A stretch of DNA of 64,000 nt, taken from contig JAGTXZ010000002.1 in the NCBI GenBank assembly GCA_018398575.1, positions 2,420,501-2,484,500 on the forward strand, read 5' to 3'. Below are positions 50,420 through 62,239 of the stretch, piece after piece; position 1 is the first letter of the stretch; each line of letters begins with the position of its first letter. A program made the position numbers and the translations under genes. This DNA comes from Ampelomyces quisqualis (lineage: Eukaryota > Ascomycota > Dothideomycetes > Pleosporales > Phaeosphaeriaceae). Under the pieces are notes generated by a model, which saw nothing but the letters and a program-made list of their open reading frames with translations, was not told the DNA's origin and searched no databases.

Positions 50420-52520
50420 TTTGAGAAGATATAACTTTAGAACTAATATACTAAAAACTAAGATGCTGCAAAGACTAAAAACTATCTAGACCTTAACACT
50501 ACTATTCTTAAGCTTTAACTCTAGAGTTAAAATAGACGTATAACTAACTGCTACACTAGCTTAACTCTTTAGTTACCTAACAAGACAGCCTAGAGATTAA
50601 ATACTATACACTTCTAGATCTGCAGCCTTACTTGCTTATTAATAAGAGAAATCTAGACGCAGCAGTAGTATAAGCATAACAAGCTAATATAAACTAAAAA
50701 CCTATAGAACTAACACACAGAAAACATTAGTAGTTAAAAAAAAACTACTATTAGACTTAAGGCTATTATATTGTAAGAAGATGCCTTACTATGTACAAAT
50801 AAGTAGTTTTAACTATTATAAAGTTGTAACCTTTCTTATTTAGTACAAACTTATTTAGGTTACTACTATAGAGAAAAAAAAAACGTTAGGTAAAGAAAAG
50901 TATGTTACTAAAAAACAAGACTACACTAGAGAAGGCAAGAGTTATCCTAGTAACGTAACTACTTACTAATAATAGAAAGACGCTATATAGTATAGTAATA
51001 ACACTATAGCTTAATACACGTAGGCATGTGTACGCCTAAATAGTACTAGACGCTTACATAGAAGTATAGAATACTTTACTATTGTTAGTTTAATTGTATA
51101 TTAGCTTAATACTATGCAAAGAAGCTGCTTGCTATATAAGTACTATTACAGCCTGCTAAGAACAGTAGCTAATAGTAGGCGCCTAGATACTAGATATATG
51201 TAGCAACTTGCAGACCTATGTAATAAAGTAAAGATAATTAGAAATTACTAGTGCTTACACATTAAACTACCTAGACAGATAGGTTCTTAAGCCTAGCAAA
51301 CTGCTTAAAGACTTTGTTTACCTACTATAAGACCTAAAGAACGCAAGTATACCTCTAAAACAGCTATGCTAGCTAACTAAAGACAGCCTAAATCTACTAG
51401 ATTTCTAAACCTTAGTCTTGTAGCAGTAATAGCACAGTTATTCTATAATAATAGGAAATAGAACATTACTATAATAACTAGGAATTAAGAGAAGTTTAAT
51501 AAACTAAGTGCAAATATAGTAGTACTAATAGGCTTAGTTATATTTAACGTAATAAGAGAATTTAATAACAACAGCACTAGGAAAACTATACTCTTCTATA
51601 GACACACTGTAAAAGGTATGTTGCAAGTTCTACATATAGTATTAGCTAACAGAAAGCAAACTACTTTAATACTATTTGCAAAAAATAGAAGAACCTAAAA
51701 GGTATTTAACAGATTCTTATATAAGATAATATACAACAGGATATTACTATATATATAAACTAATAAGAAAATAACAGAGCTAACGTTTTAGTACTAAAGG
51801 ATACCTATAACAACAACGTAGATAATATCCTAGCTAACTACACAAAAGAGAAGTAAGATTGCTATAATACGCTTATAGACAATTATAATAACAAAGAGAA
51901 GAAGAAGGTAAACTGCTTAATAGAAAAGAATAGAAAGAAGAACGTTAGAGAAAGAGAAAAAGTTCTACACAGAGATACTAATAATGTAAGTAGGTCTAAA
52001 CGTAATACAATATATAATAACTTGTATAGAATACTATCTATATATGTGTGCGTAAAGTATTAAGTAAAGTAAAAAATATTTTACAAGAAGAGTACAGACA
52101 TATAGATAAACTTGTACTAGAATACCTTTATAAGGTAGGTAAATAGCTATAGTTTAAGAACTGTAGAGGTAGCTAGAGCATTGTAGCAGAAGACGCATAA
52201 GAAGAATTTTTAACATAGGCCTATAATATTGCAATTAAAGGCAACATACTTAACGTAATTACCTTAACTAAAGAGGAATAGCAACTAGAACTAGACAGGT
52301 GCAATAAGTTAGTGTAATAGTATAAAGAAGAAATAGAGTATTATTAAGTAGTTATAAATAGCAGGTGTAGTAAATGTTATAATAACTTAATATACGTTTG
52401 CTAGTATAACGCGTAGATACTGTTAGGTTAGCCTTAATATAACGCAATAGTAAAGACTACTATAGTAGATAGTACAGCACTAGCAGACATAGTATATAAT
52501 CCTAATACAACTAACTAGCA
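50420..52520 (+). pseudogene. Cargo gene X3 of N (function unknown)
   Basis: Plus-strand coding-like region. It reads D-L-Q-P-Y-L-L-I-N-K-R-N near 50620, E-K-Y-V-T-K-K-Q-D-Y-T-R-E-G-K near 50900, Y-P-S-N-V-T-T-Y, and T-V-K-G-M-L-Q-V-L near 51610. Its C-terminal part has N-S-R-C-S-K-C-Y-N-N-L-I-Y-V-C near 52360, a CX2C pair with a further Cys. Most stops are TAG. It ends close to the E2 subterminal repeats. I do not recognise the family, and the CX2C could be a zinc-binding site. Both N copies keep the region, which suggests it belonged to the element rather than arriving late. Confidence 0.45.
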
Positions 52521-52809
52521 AGATAGTTACTACTCTGCAAGTAGTAGTAGTAGTTACAGCTGTCTATATATAGAACGCGTTGTGTACCTACTAACCTGTA
52601 CCCTATAAAACGTTAAGCTTAGTAGCTGCGTCTAGGCTAGTCTTCTTTTAAAGAAGTGTAATTTAACTATACTATACTTAATTAAAAAGCCTATATAACT
52701 AGACAAAAAAGACTAGCTTAGTTAGCCTACGCTATAAGAGTGTAAAGATACAAGTAGCTAGCTGCAGTATACAGTTCTGCTAGTGCTATAGTACTTAATA
52801 GTTTTTAAC

Positions 52810-52895
52810 TGTTAAATCTAGCAACACTAGCAACACTAGCAACACTAGCAACACTAGTAACACAGGTAACATAGGCAACACAAGTAACTTACTAT
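52810..52895. repeat. Subterminal 9-bp repeats of N1 E2 end
   Basis: Tandem gcaacacta units (four near-identical), then gtaacacag, gtaacatag, gcaacacaa, gtaac. The mirror of 14480-14580. The unit differs from copy to copy mainly by transitions. Confidence 0.75.
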
Positions 52896-53021
52896 TAGGT
52901 TGCTATTAGGTTGCTAGCAACTAGAAGTAAGTAGGGCAACTTTAGCAAATTGTCTAGTAGACAGTATTGCTGTTAGGCAGCCGCAGGTCGCTGCGACTAG
53001 GCTAACCAGACAAATCTTGAT

Positions 53022-53034
53022 TTTTCCTAACGTA
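53022..53034 (-). repeat. N1 right TIR (E2) with TA duplication
   Basis: Ends tttttcctaacg at 53032, followed by TA (53033-53034). With 8301-8302 this gives TA on both sides. The preceding ~55 bp retain CCG, TCG, CGA, CCA and TGA, which are otherwise nearly absent from the window. Confidence 0.85.
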
Positions 53035-56000
53035 CCTTATAACTAAATCTAAGAAACTTCTTACAAATAGTAGCTTAGTATTAGCTATAGTTATTAACTA
53101 AAACTAAGTAAAGTATAGTAATAGTTAGCCTATATACAGTTAGGTTTAGGTTTAGAAGCTACTTTAGAAGCTAGTTAATAGGATCTTACACTTAAAAGGC
53201 TATAGAGATAAGAATAACAGCTACTTTATAAGCAAAAGGTTAAGGTAAGACTACTTAGTTTAATTTATAAGCAATAAGAAATCAGAAGATATAGAAATAG
53301 AAGATGTTACTTAACTAACTAAAGAGCTATTAAAGCCTACCTACGCAGTAGAGCAAAAGAAAAAGAATCTAAAGAAGTAGTAGCTAGTCTAGAAGTTTAA
53401 GGCTAACGCCTAATTAGTTATCTAGCGTATTCTTAATACTCTAGTTCTATTACTACTTAAGACTGTTATTAGCAATATGCTAGAGGTTAAGAAGAAACTA
53501 TTCTAAGCAAGCTATACGCTAACTAAGTTTAAAGACCTTTTATTTGCCTTAATACGCTACACAATAGTTAAAAGCGCTAATAAAGAATTAGATAGAGACT
53601 AACCTAATATAAGAACTAGTGTTAACTTACTAACCTAGAGCTTACTTCTAGACTAGGTACTAGTTAAGGCAGTAAACAGAAAAGTAAGTAAGGGCTTTAG
53701 TATTAATGCTAAACACTAGTTAGACCTAGAGATTAGCTAGATTAAAAGGCACATCTAACGTAATAAAGAATTAGGCCTTAAGCTTACTACTAACAAGGAC
53801 TTTTATAAGCCTACTTACTATTAGAAGAAGTATAATTAAGCCTTAGGCGTAGAACATCTTAGGAGAGAGTGCCTAAAAGTACCTATTAATATTAAAGAGA
53901 CCTAGTTTCTTAGCCTTATTAACTCTAGCGTAGAGCTTAACACTATAAAAAGAGAAATAGTAGAATAAGCTATACTCTTAATTAGGTTTCTGCTAAAGAG
54001 TATAAAGACTGCAAAGATAGTAATAGTAAACAAATTAACCAAAAAGTTCTTAGGCATTGTATAGAAAGTACCTATTACTATTAGGAGAATTAAAATCTGC
54101 ACTAGCTCCTTATCTTAAGAAGTATACAAACCTAATTATCCTAGGTAATCTCTTTTTAACAGACGCTTAAGCTAGAATTAAGTACGTAACTAATAGGCTA
54201 ACTTACTGCCAAATCTTTAGTAAGGATAGTAAACACAGTATAAGATTTGTATACACAAGAAGTAATTAGATTAACACGCTAGGACTCTACTCTAGACCTC
54301 TTATAGGAAACGTTAGGAAAGTGTAATTGCTAGTGTTTTACTCTTATCTAAACCTATTATACAGCTAGACTAGAACTATCAATTAAACTTAACACAGCTT
54401 TAAATAGACTCTAATACGCTAAGTAATAATTATCTAGTAATAAAGTTAGTAACAGAGTAGCTTTAATAGAAATCTTTATTACTAATTATTTCCTTAGAAA
54501 TAAAGTTCTTCTAGTAGCCTAGGGTAAGTACTACAGGCGCAGAGCCTAACAGATCTATTATTATTAGTAATAGTAATAGAATATACATGCTTGTTAGCAA
54601 CAGTGTAGGTTATTACTCTTAGAATATTATAGCAAGTGTTGTAAGGTAACTTCCTTAGAGTCTTAGAATTAATATTAGTGCTAAGAGCTTCTAGAAGCAA
54701 GAGCTTAGTAAAACAACTAGTAAGAAAAGGTTACCTATTAAAGTAATAATAACTTAGCTAAAGCGTATAACTAATCTATAATAAAATAACATCTCTTTTA
54801 ATATTAGCACTTTACATATATAAAAAGCTTAAAAGGTCTAGCTAGTAGATAACTTAGAATAGGCTCTAAGAGATATTAGTAGGTATAAAGATTAGAAAGA
54901 GCGTACGCGCATTTAACAGGTACTAAATAAAAAGAACACTCTATTCTTAAGCTACTTTAAGCTATAATATATAACGTTTCCTAAAGGCACAAGACTTATG
55001 CCTAAACGCCTATTAAAAATAAAGATCTTCTTAGATTTGCTTCTACAAGAACAAGCTATACTTAAGAAGCTACTATATTAACAGAAAGCTGCTCTAGCCT
55101 AGGACTTTAGCAAATTAGAGCAGGTTAGCTATAAGGTAATACCTCTAATTAAGATTAACACTATTTCCTACAAGGCGTAGCAAGCTAATTAGTTTCCTAT
55201 TCCCTAAAAACTTAGAGAAGTAGTAGTTAACATAGTATAGAAGCGTATTAACTAAGAGGCTCTTAAACTATACAAAAGCTAGTACTAAAACCTTTAGTAT
55301 CTAGTGGCTAAGAAAGACAAAGGATATTAACTTATTAATAACGCGTAAAAGATTAATAAGGTTACAATTTGCAACATAAACCTACTACTTAATCTAGATA
55401 AATTTGTAGAAGATTTTGCTAGTTGCGTAATTATAAGCTTACTTAACTTCTTCTTAAGATACAACTAAGAAAAGTTGCATAAGGACTTCTAGGATATAAT
55501 AGTGTTCTATACACCTATTAGACTAGTGCGCTAGTGTACGCTGCCTATAGGTATAATAAACTTAGTTACTAAATTTATACGCGTTATAACTAAGATATAC
55601 GAAGATTATATTTTAGAACGCTGCAGACCTTACTTAGATAATATTTGTATTCAAAGACTAAAGTGCTACTATAACAGAACAAAAATTAAACTAGGTATTA
55701 GAAAATACGTTGCAGAGCACCTCTATAATATAGACGCTGTGCTAGCAGATACTAAACGCGCAAAAGCAATAATATTAGGTTATAAATTAGATTTCTATTA
55801 CGCGTCTATAATTGTAGTAGGTTATTAGGTTAACGCTACTAGCTGCTATCCTAATTATAAGAAAATTAAGAAAATTCTCTTCTAGTTGCTTTGTAGAGAC
55901 TAGAAAGATATTTAAATGTTTATTAGTAGATATATATATTACAGAGTATAGATTAAGCATTTTACTATTATTTTAGAGCTACTGTTCTACCTACTCTGCA

Positions 56001-58250
56001 AGAATGCGCTCTTTAACTAGTTTTTAGAACAGCAAAGCGCAATAGATAAATTGAAATATGCGCTATACTTTACGCTAGCACTTATCTCTATCTCTTATAA
56101 TAAGCTATTACTTCTAATTGTTATTTCTATTAATAGTAGTAAAAAGAGTTAGGGCGCAGTTCTTATGTAGCTAGATCTAAAGAGTTGTTAGTACTCTATC
56201 TAGTACAAAAGTAGGGTTTAGTCTAAATCTAAATAAAATTAAGACTTAGGAAAATACAAATATAAAGCCTTGCTCCTAGCACTAAAGAAGTTTTAGACCT
56301 ATTTGTATAGAGTAAAGTTTATTATAGAAACAGACGCAAAGACACTAGTTGCATAGCTTTAGTAAAGTATAACTAACTTACTAGAAGATTTTGTTACGCA
56401 GTAGCTAGCGCTTCTTAACATATAAGAATTTAACATAGTCTATATTAAAGGCAAGAAAAACGTAGTAGCTAACACCCTTTTAAGAAGACCTAAGAAGCTA
56501 GAGTAAGAGCTACCTAATAAGCTAGAGAATAATATTAAGAATTTTATTAATACTTATCTAAATTTAGTATAGCTTACTATTGTTCTACAGCTGCGCGTAT
56601 CTAATCTACGTTATAGAGTATATAAGGCTAACGTTAGTTTTAAAAAAAACCTGCTAGATAAAGCCTATAGTAAAGAGTCTTAGGCTTAGGCTTAATAGAT
56701 CCTATTCTACTGCCAGCCTAATAGTCTTTTAAGAGCTAAAATAAAAAGGTTTACAAGAAAAGCACTTAAATTAATAGTAAGAGAGAGGCACCTTTTGTTA
56801 ATACTAACTAGAGAACAGCTACTACAATAGATTATAGATAAGCCTAAAAAGTACTTAGCTATTATAAAAGCTATATATAATAAGTTAGGGTACTAAGAGA
56901 AAGAAGGTATATAGTATAAAGTATAGGCGCGTTATTATTAGGAGAGACAATATAAGGACGTTAAGTCCTATATTAAGTTATACCTAGAGTGTTAAGTATA
57001 CGCTTTAGTAATAGTTTAAGAAAAACTTTAGCTAATAACTTTTCTAATAATACTCTTTAGCTAGATATTAATAGACGTAGTCTATATACCTCTAGCCTAA
57101 GGCAAGAAGTTTCTTATAGTAGCCTAATACACTACAACGCAGTAGGTTAAAGCTAAAGCCCTACTAAATATAGACTTAGTAGCTATTGTTAAGTTTCTAG
57201 AACAAAAAGTCTTCTGCTAATAGAGCCTTCTACTTAAATTTCAGTTAATAGAGGGCCTGAAAACAAGTATCTACTAATTCACCTGTAATAGCAATTTAGA
57301 ATCTATAGAGTAGTAGCTAGTGCCTATTATCTACAAGGTTAAGGCTTAATTAAACAAGGATACGCGCTAATAGTAAATGCCTTAAAGAAGCTTAGCAGGA
57401 TATAGGTTAACTACTTAGACTAAGTTCTATAGGCTAATTAGACTAGCGTAAAACATGCTACAGAAGAGACTCTAGCTTTCCTTACTTATAGTTGCAAGCA
57501 CGTTCTACCTATAGAATTGTATATACCTACCTAGCAAACACTACCCTAGAAAGAGGTAACTAATACTACTTTACTCTTAGCTATAAGGGCTTACTAATTT
57601 AGAAAGAAAGATATTAGGCTATAGAAGTCTATTACTAAAACTAGTTAGTTAAGAAATAATAACAAGAACTACTTTAATAAGAGTAGAGTTATAAGGACAG
57701 ACAAGTTAAAAGTTAGTAACCTAGTATTACTAAGAGATTTCTACTATAATAAAAACTAATTAGTGCTTAGTAAGTTTCTTCTAAAATAGCAAGAGCTATT
57801 TAGAATACATAAGGTTAGAAAAAAGAGCTAGTATAACCTTAAGGCGCTTAATAGAGCACTGTTTTAAAGCTACACCCTAGGCAACAGGTTAAAGAAGTTC
57901 TATTAGCGCACTAAAATAGAACTAAAGCTTATTAACTAGAGCCTATCTACTAACAAAACCAAAGACTAGACACTCTCTAGCTATAGGCAGGACATCTTAC
58001 AACTAGTAGGAGAATTAGTAGCGCGCTAGTGTTCTAAGAGGTTTAAGAACTCTACTAAGGTAGATAAAAATAAAAATTTAGATTAAGAACAATTAGTAGA
58101 GACGCGCTAAAGAGCTGTTAGAGTGCGTATTGTAAAAAACCTAAACTTTAATAGATCTAAATACAAAGTTGTTAAAATAGCTTTAAGGTATCTAGAAGAA
58201 TAAAAGTAGATAATAAGAGAAGCTACATTACATAGTAGTTTATAATAATC
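53033..58250 (+). mobile_element. Ty3/Gypsy element R, copy B/C, right (pol-side) segment
   Basis: Resumes R after N1, in phase with 8302 (I-L-D-Y-L-I-T-K-S-K across the healed junction). It carries the rest of pol to about 57980. I could not find the 3' LTR. Recognisable R sequence ends near 58060-58250, and unrelated-looking material follows. Confidence 0.8.
53035..57980 (+). pseudogene. R pol polyprotein remnant (RT, RNase H, integrase)
   Basis: The RT starts near 55200: L-V-A-K-K-D-K-G-Y-x-L-I-N-N-A-x-K-I-N-K-V-T-I at 55295-55370, R-C-R-P-Y-L-D-N-I-C-I near 55625 (YLDD with the second Asp now Asn). RNase H is near 56150-56480, with L-G-K-Y-K-Y-K-A-L-L-L-A-L-K-K, F-I-I-E-T-D-A-K-T-L-V-A, and V-Y-I-K-G-K-K-N-V-V-A-N. 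The integrase has I-L-I-D-V-V-Y-I-P-L-A near 57070, then L-I-E-G-L-K near 57250 (the family has VDGGPEN here). The tail F-R-I-H-K-V-R-K-K-S-S-Y-N-L-K and G-N-R-L-K-K-F-Y lies near 57800-57900. There is no chromodomain after it, unlike S. The minus-strand open stretches at 53902-54102 and 54494-54700 are shadows. Confidence 0.85.
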
Positions 58251-58340
58251 CTACAAGCTATTCAGAGTAACACTGTTAAAACTAGCCTATATATTTGCTA
58301 TTTAGAAGCTATATTAGCCTAACGCTACATAATATTCTAC
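58250..58340. other. Junction zone after R pol
   Basis: Neither R nor a new frame can be followed here. If R had a 3' LTR it should begin about here, but no second copy is in view to define it. Confidence 0.3.
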
Positions 58341-58650
58341 TTTAGACTTCTAAATATACAGAAGCTTTAAAGGAAGTAACACTATTACTAATAGTATTAA
58401 CAGGTACATTTATGTTAACCTCTATCTTATTTCTATTATTAACAGCATTCTTAGCAACAGTTTCTATAGACTTACTAGCCTTATCTTTAGACCTAGATTC
58501 AGAATCTAGTTTAACAGCCTAACTAGGATTAAAATTAGAGTTATTATTATTAGAAAGCTCTAGCAGCTCTTTAATTACGCAAGGCTCTCTACTACAATAG
58601 CTCTTGTTATTAGCTGTATTTTGCAGTAGCCTACCCTAAATAAACAAACT
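58340..58650 (-). pseudogene. Minus-strand open frame, probably acidic originally
   Basis: On the minus strand about 100 codons are open except for one TAG: V-I-K-E-L-L-E-L-S-N-N-N-N-S-N-F near 58575-58530, then V-K-L-D-S-E-S-R-S-K-D-K-A-S-K and V-N-I-N-V-P-V-N. Many Asn and Lys are in places where RIP would make them from Asp and Glu, so the ancestral protein was probably strongly acidic and Ser-rich. No family recognised. Confidence 0.4.
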
Positions 58651-58719
58651 CTAATTAAACCTTATAGTAGCCTAGCAGGTTAAAACAAGAAACTAAAAGT
58701 AAGACGTATATTCTCTAAC

Positions 58720-60000
58720 ACTCTATATAGTAGAAATAGGCAGCGTTAGTAGAATATTATAAGCGTTAAGGCTATTTTAATTAACAGATTACTTTTAATT
58801 ACCTAAGCTACTATAATATAAGCGCAATTATAAAGGAGTTTTTAAAGAAAAGTATTTCTAAACAAGAGTTAGCAAATTACCTATATAAACATAAGCCTAA
58901 AAGCCTATGTTGCAGAAGTAGTTAGTATAAGTACTATAGAGCGGCTGCTTTCTATTATAAATAATACTATAACACTTACTAAAAGCGTATTTGCGTTTAC
59001 TCTTTGCGTAGTAGCTATAAGGCTAAACGTTATACTAGCTAGGATCTAGGTATATATAAGCAGACTAACTGTAATATAGAATAAGTATAGCTAGATTATC
59101 CTTAAGAAAGTTGCAGCCTATACCTAAGTAAAAGTAGTTCTTAACTAAGATTCTATTAGTCTTTATGTTAAAGAAGTTAAACTAGATAGCTAGTATACAT
59201 CTACTTTCTTCTATAAGCTTAGAAGTCAGGGCGCAGTTAACAAGGAGCATAAGAAAGTTTTTTCTATTAGTCTTTACCTTAAAAAGCATGTACTAGAGCT
59301 AAGCCTAAGTTATTGTTAGAGAAGCCTAGGTTGCTATTAAGGAAGCCTAAGCTATTATTAGAGAAACTAGGCAAATCTCTAAAAATTAACCATACTACAT
59401 TATAGAACTTATTACTAGACTCTAAAGCAATAGTAATAGGTAAGTATAATAGATGTAGAATTAGGCTGCGTAGGCTAGAATTTTAGAGCAACGCATATTT
59501 AAGCTGCTAAAGAAGCTTATTAATTATAGCTAGGGCAGTAGCGTTAGGCAGAGGCAGTAGAGGAGTTATTAGAAGAGTTTAGAGAGCTAGCAAAATTCTC
59601 TTAGTAACCTTAGGCTTAGCAGATAGCTCTCTAAATAGCAGCAGCTTAGGCAACAGCCTATACACTATAGCTAAAGCTTTAGTAGCCTTACTAGACAGAG
59701 AAGCAGTAGAAGAGTACTACAGGCTAGTCTTAGAACTAGGCTATAGCCTATAAGAAGATTAAGGAGTAGGCAGAGGTAGTGTTAGGCGCAGCAAGAAGTA
59801 AATAAGCAGGCAATGTTAAGTAGCAGCGTAGAAATCTATACTAAGTAAGGTAATTAACAGGCTTAGAAAAAGAGTATAGAAGTATAGAAAAGGTAAGGTA
59901 AAGGATTTAATAAAAGCCTAGGTAACGCGCAGTTAAAACAACGCGCCTAACAACACGCTAGTTAGGTAAGAGAAAATTAATAAATAGTAGTAACCAAGTG
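58720..60000 (+). pseudogene. Cys-rich then Ser/Arg-rich coding-like region, unknown
   Basis: Two plus-strand frames are coding-like in turn. One reads S-K-Q-E-L-A-N-Y-L-Y-K-H-K-P-K-S-L-C-C-R near 58860 with many Tyr that may be former Cys, suggesting a cysteine cluster. The next (about 59300-59860) reads A-Q-A-I-I-R-E-T-R-Q-I-S-K, A-Q-A-R-I-L-E-Q-R and a Ser/Arg/Gln-rich tail with S-S-R-R-V-L-Q-A-S near 59705. Cys cluster, helix, polar tail is the same general plan as the antisense ORF of S, so this may be the accessory ORF of another Gypsy element lying on the minus strand. That is inference only. Confidence 0.35.
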
Positions 60001-60229
60001 TTAGTTAATTAGAAAATTAGAAAAGAGAGAAGGCTTCTTTTTTTTATAGAAGAAAGAGAAAGCAGTGCCTTCTAGTATAGCTATAAACTCTAAAGATACG
60101 TTAAAAGAAAAGAGTTAATTTTACAGTAAGCTACTACAAAAACAAGATCTATAATAGAAAACTCTAAGTAATAGATTACTATTACTAGCTTTTAGGCTAG
60201 TATTATTAACGCTACGCTTTTGCACTAGC

Positions 60230-60610
60230 TAAAGGCCTACTAATATTAAGCTAAGCTAAAGCCTTATTAGTAACAGTATTATTAGCATTCTTTTTAACAT
60301 TCTTATTAACTACAGCTAACTTAAGATCTAACTAAGCTCTTTTATAAGGCAACTTCTTAACTCTATAGCTCTTTGTAGATAGACTAGAAATATAACATTT
60401 ACTAGGAGATAGAGTACTTAAGAGCCTCTTAGAGTTGTAGCTAGCTTTAGAAGAGTTTTTAGAGACCTTACTAGCATTAAAGTCTAGGCTTTAATAAGCT
60501 TTCCTAGCTAACAACTTTACAAAATCTAATAGCCTAGACTTACTTAGAGCTCTTAAGCTACTAAGCTTCTTTACTAGGGTTAGTAAACTACAATTACGCA
60601 AATCTTAAAA
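60230..60610 (-). pseudogene. Second minus-strand frame, probably acidic originally
   Basis: The minus strand reads L-L-D-F-V-K-L-L-A-R-K-A-Y near 60545-60505, S-L-D-F-N-A-S-K-V-S-K-N-S-S-K-A-S, K-R-L-L-S-T-L-S-P-S-K near 60410, and V-N-K-N-V-K-K-N-A-N-N-T-V-T-N near 60270. It is almost free of stops for over 110 codons. As at 58340-58650, the Asn and Lys suggest former Asp and Glu. Unknown protein. Confidence 0.4.
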
Positions 60611-60749
60611 GGCAAGTTATTAAAAATAAGAGAGCAAAGACTAATATAGAAGGGCTTAACAGCTCTAGTGCCCTTATTACTACGCAGAATAACTAAAGCA
60701 CCTATAAATAATTAGCAAATAACTCTAAAAAAATAACAAAAAAAAATAA

Positions 60750-62010
60750 CTAAAAAGGTGTTAGCTACTTACAATTTATTAAACACTACTCTTTAGTAGA
60801 AGAGAATAAGTAGTTACTATAAGTACTATTATTTAGTAGCTTGCCCTAGAACTTAAACTGTATACATAAGCTAGTAGACTTAAACGTCTAACTAGCTCTT
60901 GCGTAGTAACTGTATAAGTGCTTAGACTTATCTTTAATAGAAGCTATGTTAATAGCGCAGTTAGTATAGCTTAAGATTAAGCTTTTAATATAAGTATTAT
61001 AGATTTTATACTTTCTAGCTTTAGAGTTATTCTTAAGGCTAAAGTAATTGCTTAGCGTAGAAAGCAACTTATTAATGTGTAGAAGCCTATTAGTTTTAAT
61101 AACTAAGCTTACCTATTTCTCTCTTAAATAAGAGCTAATAGCAAGTAGTAATAGATAAGGCCTAAAGGTTTTCTCTGTAGACTTAAGGGCAACAAAGACT
61201 AACTAGAGCTTAGTAATAAGAGAGTAGCTTAGCTTCTTATTCTTATTTAATTTAACTAAGGCAAATATTAGTATATATTTAGCTTTACTTATTAACAAAC
61301 TAGCACTTACTCTAGTTAATTATATTACTATAGCTAGAATAGTTAACTAGGTACTTGTAAACTAGAAAGCAAGTATCTCTATTAGGCCTAAAAACAAGCT
61401 TATTCTTTATTATAGCTTAAAGATAAAGGTAAGATACAACTAAAAAGCTAAGAAAGTATTAGGCACGTATATTAAGAAATTTTTAATTAACTAAAGGTAA
61501 AGCGTTAACTAAGTAACAATTAGTAACAGCTAAGCTAGAAACTTAGAGCCCTAAAGTAAGAATGCGCTAAATTGTCTAAGAAGAAAAAGCTAAGTAGGTA
61601 AAGAAGTAAAGTGTACGCTAGAGCAAAGTAGTGTAGCTGCGTATAGATAAGTTACCTTAAAAGCAAATAGAAGTAGTAAAGTAAAAGAGTAATAAGTAAA
61701 CAATATAAACTAAGCTAGAGCTAGTTAAAACGCTTGTTAATAAGGTAAAGAAGTTAAGTAGCTAATTATAGTACAGCAGTAGTATAGCTACGCGTTAGGC
61801 AGGTTAAGAGAGAAAGAAGCGTAGAGTAGGTAGTTAGTAATAAAGGTAATAAGAGACTAAATAATAAGTAGAGTAGCTAAAAGAGAGTAGGGCTAAAAGG
61901 CAAGGTAAAGTAAGCTAACGTAAGACTTGTTATAATAAGAGTAGTCTAAAGCGTTTTATAAGAGGCAGACTCTAAGAGTAGTTGCTAGGAAACAAAGACG
62001 TAAATTTGTA
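60750..62010 (+). pseudogene. Degraded plus-strand frame with Gln/Lys/Arg-rich tail
   Basis: Reads L-N-Y-I-H-K-L-V-D-L-N-V near 60850, then a long Leu-rich stretch. From about 61570 comes a basic, Gln-rich tail (L-S-K-K-K-K-L-S-R-Q-R-S-K; V-A-K-R-E-Q-G-Q-K-A-R-Q-S-K near 61880). Such tails occur at the C-terminus of fungal DDE transposases, but I found no DDE core upstream. Assignment to a transposase is weak. Confidence 0.3.
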
Positions 62011-62220
62011 ACCTATCCTAATTGCTACCTAGAAGGTTTTTATAGTCTTAAGGCAGTCTAGTCTAGAGGGTTAAGGTAATCTAGTCTAGAACTGTTTCTA
62101 GTGTTCTAGCCTAGAGGATTTTTTGCGTTCTAGTTTAGAACCTTTTTAGTGTTCTAGTTTAGTAAGCCAAGGTTTTTCTGTAACTAAAGACTAACTAAGC
62201 AGCAGCCTGTTACATAATCC
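62010..62220. repeat. Short degenerate repeats (gttctagtttag type)
   Basis: The word ttctagtctag / gttctagtttagaac recurs at least five times between 62062 and 62160. A TGTTACATAATCCCTC that could be an LTR tip follows at 62209. No partner LTR is visible. Confidence 0.4.
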
Positions 62221-62225
62221 CTCTG

Positions 62226-62239
62226 CTCTAGCGCTAGAG
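62226..62239. repeat. 14-bp palindrome
   Basis: CTCTAGCGCTAGAG is its own reverse complement. It lies just after the possible LTR tip at 62209. Isolated and of unknown meaning. Confidence 0.35.

Larger units (their letters stand above)
39370..53032 (+). mobile_element. Giant DNA transposon N, copy N1, right segment (E2 end)
   Basis: Continues N1 after S. The first 111 bp (39370-39480) are the rest of the N1-only segment. From 39481 onward it mirrors N2 from about 27872 down to 14369. It carries, left to right: Fot1/pogo-like (minus), 101, 147 and 134-bp arrays, Plavaka-like (plus), X2 (plus), an 89-bp array, X3 (plus), and the subterminal repeats with the E2 tip. Confidence 0.88.

Noticed and set aside
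14369..53032. Starship-type giant element with a captain recombinase
   Set aside because: The size invited the idea, but the element has inverted tips, 2-bp duplications and transposase motifs of Plavaka and pogo type. I found no tyrosine recombinase motif.
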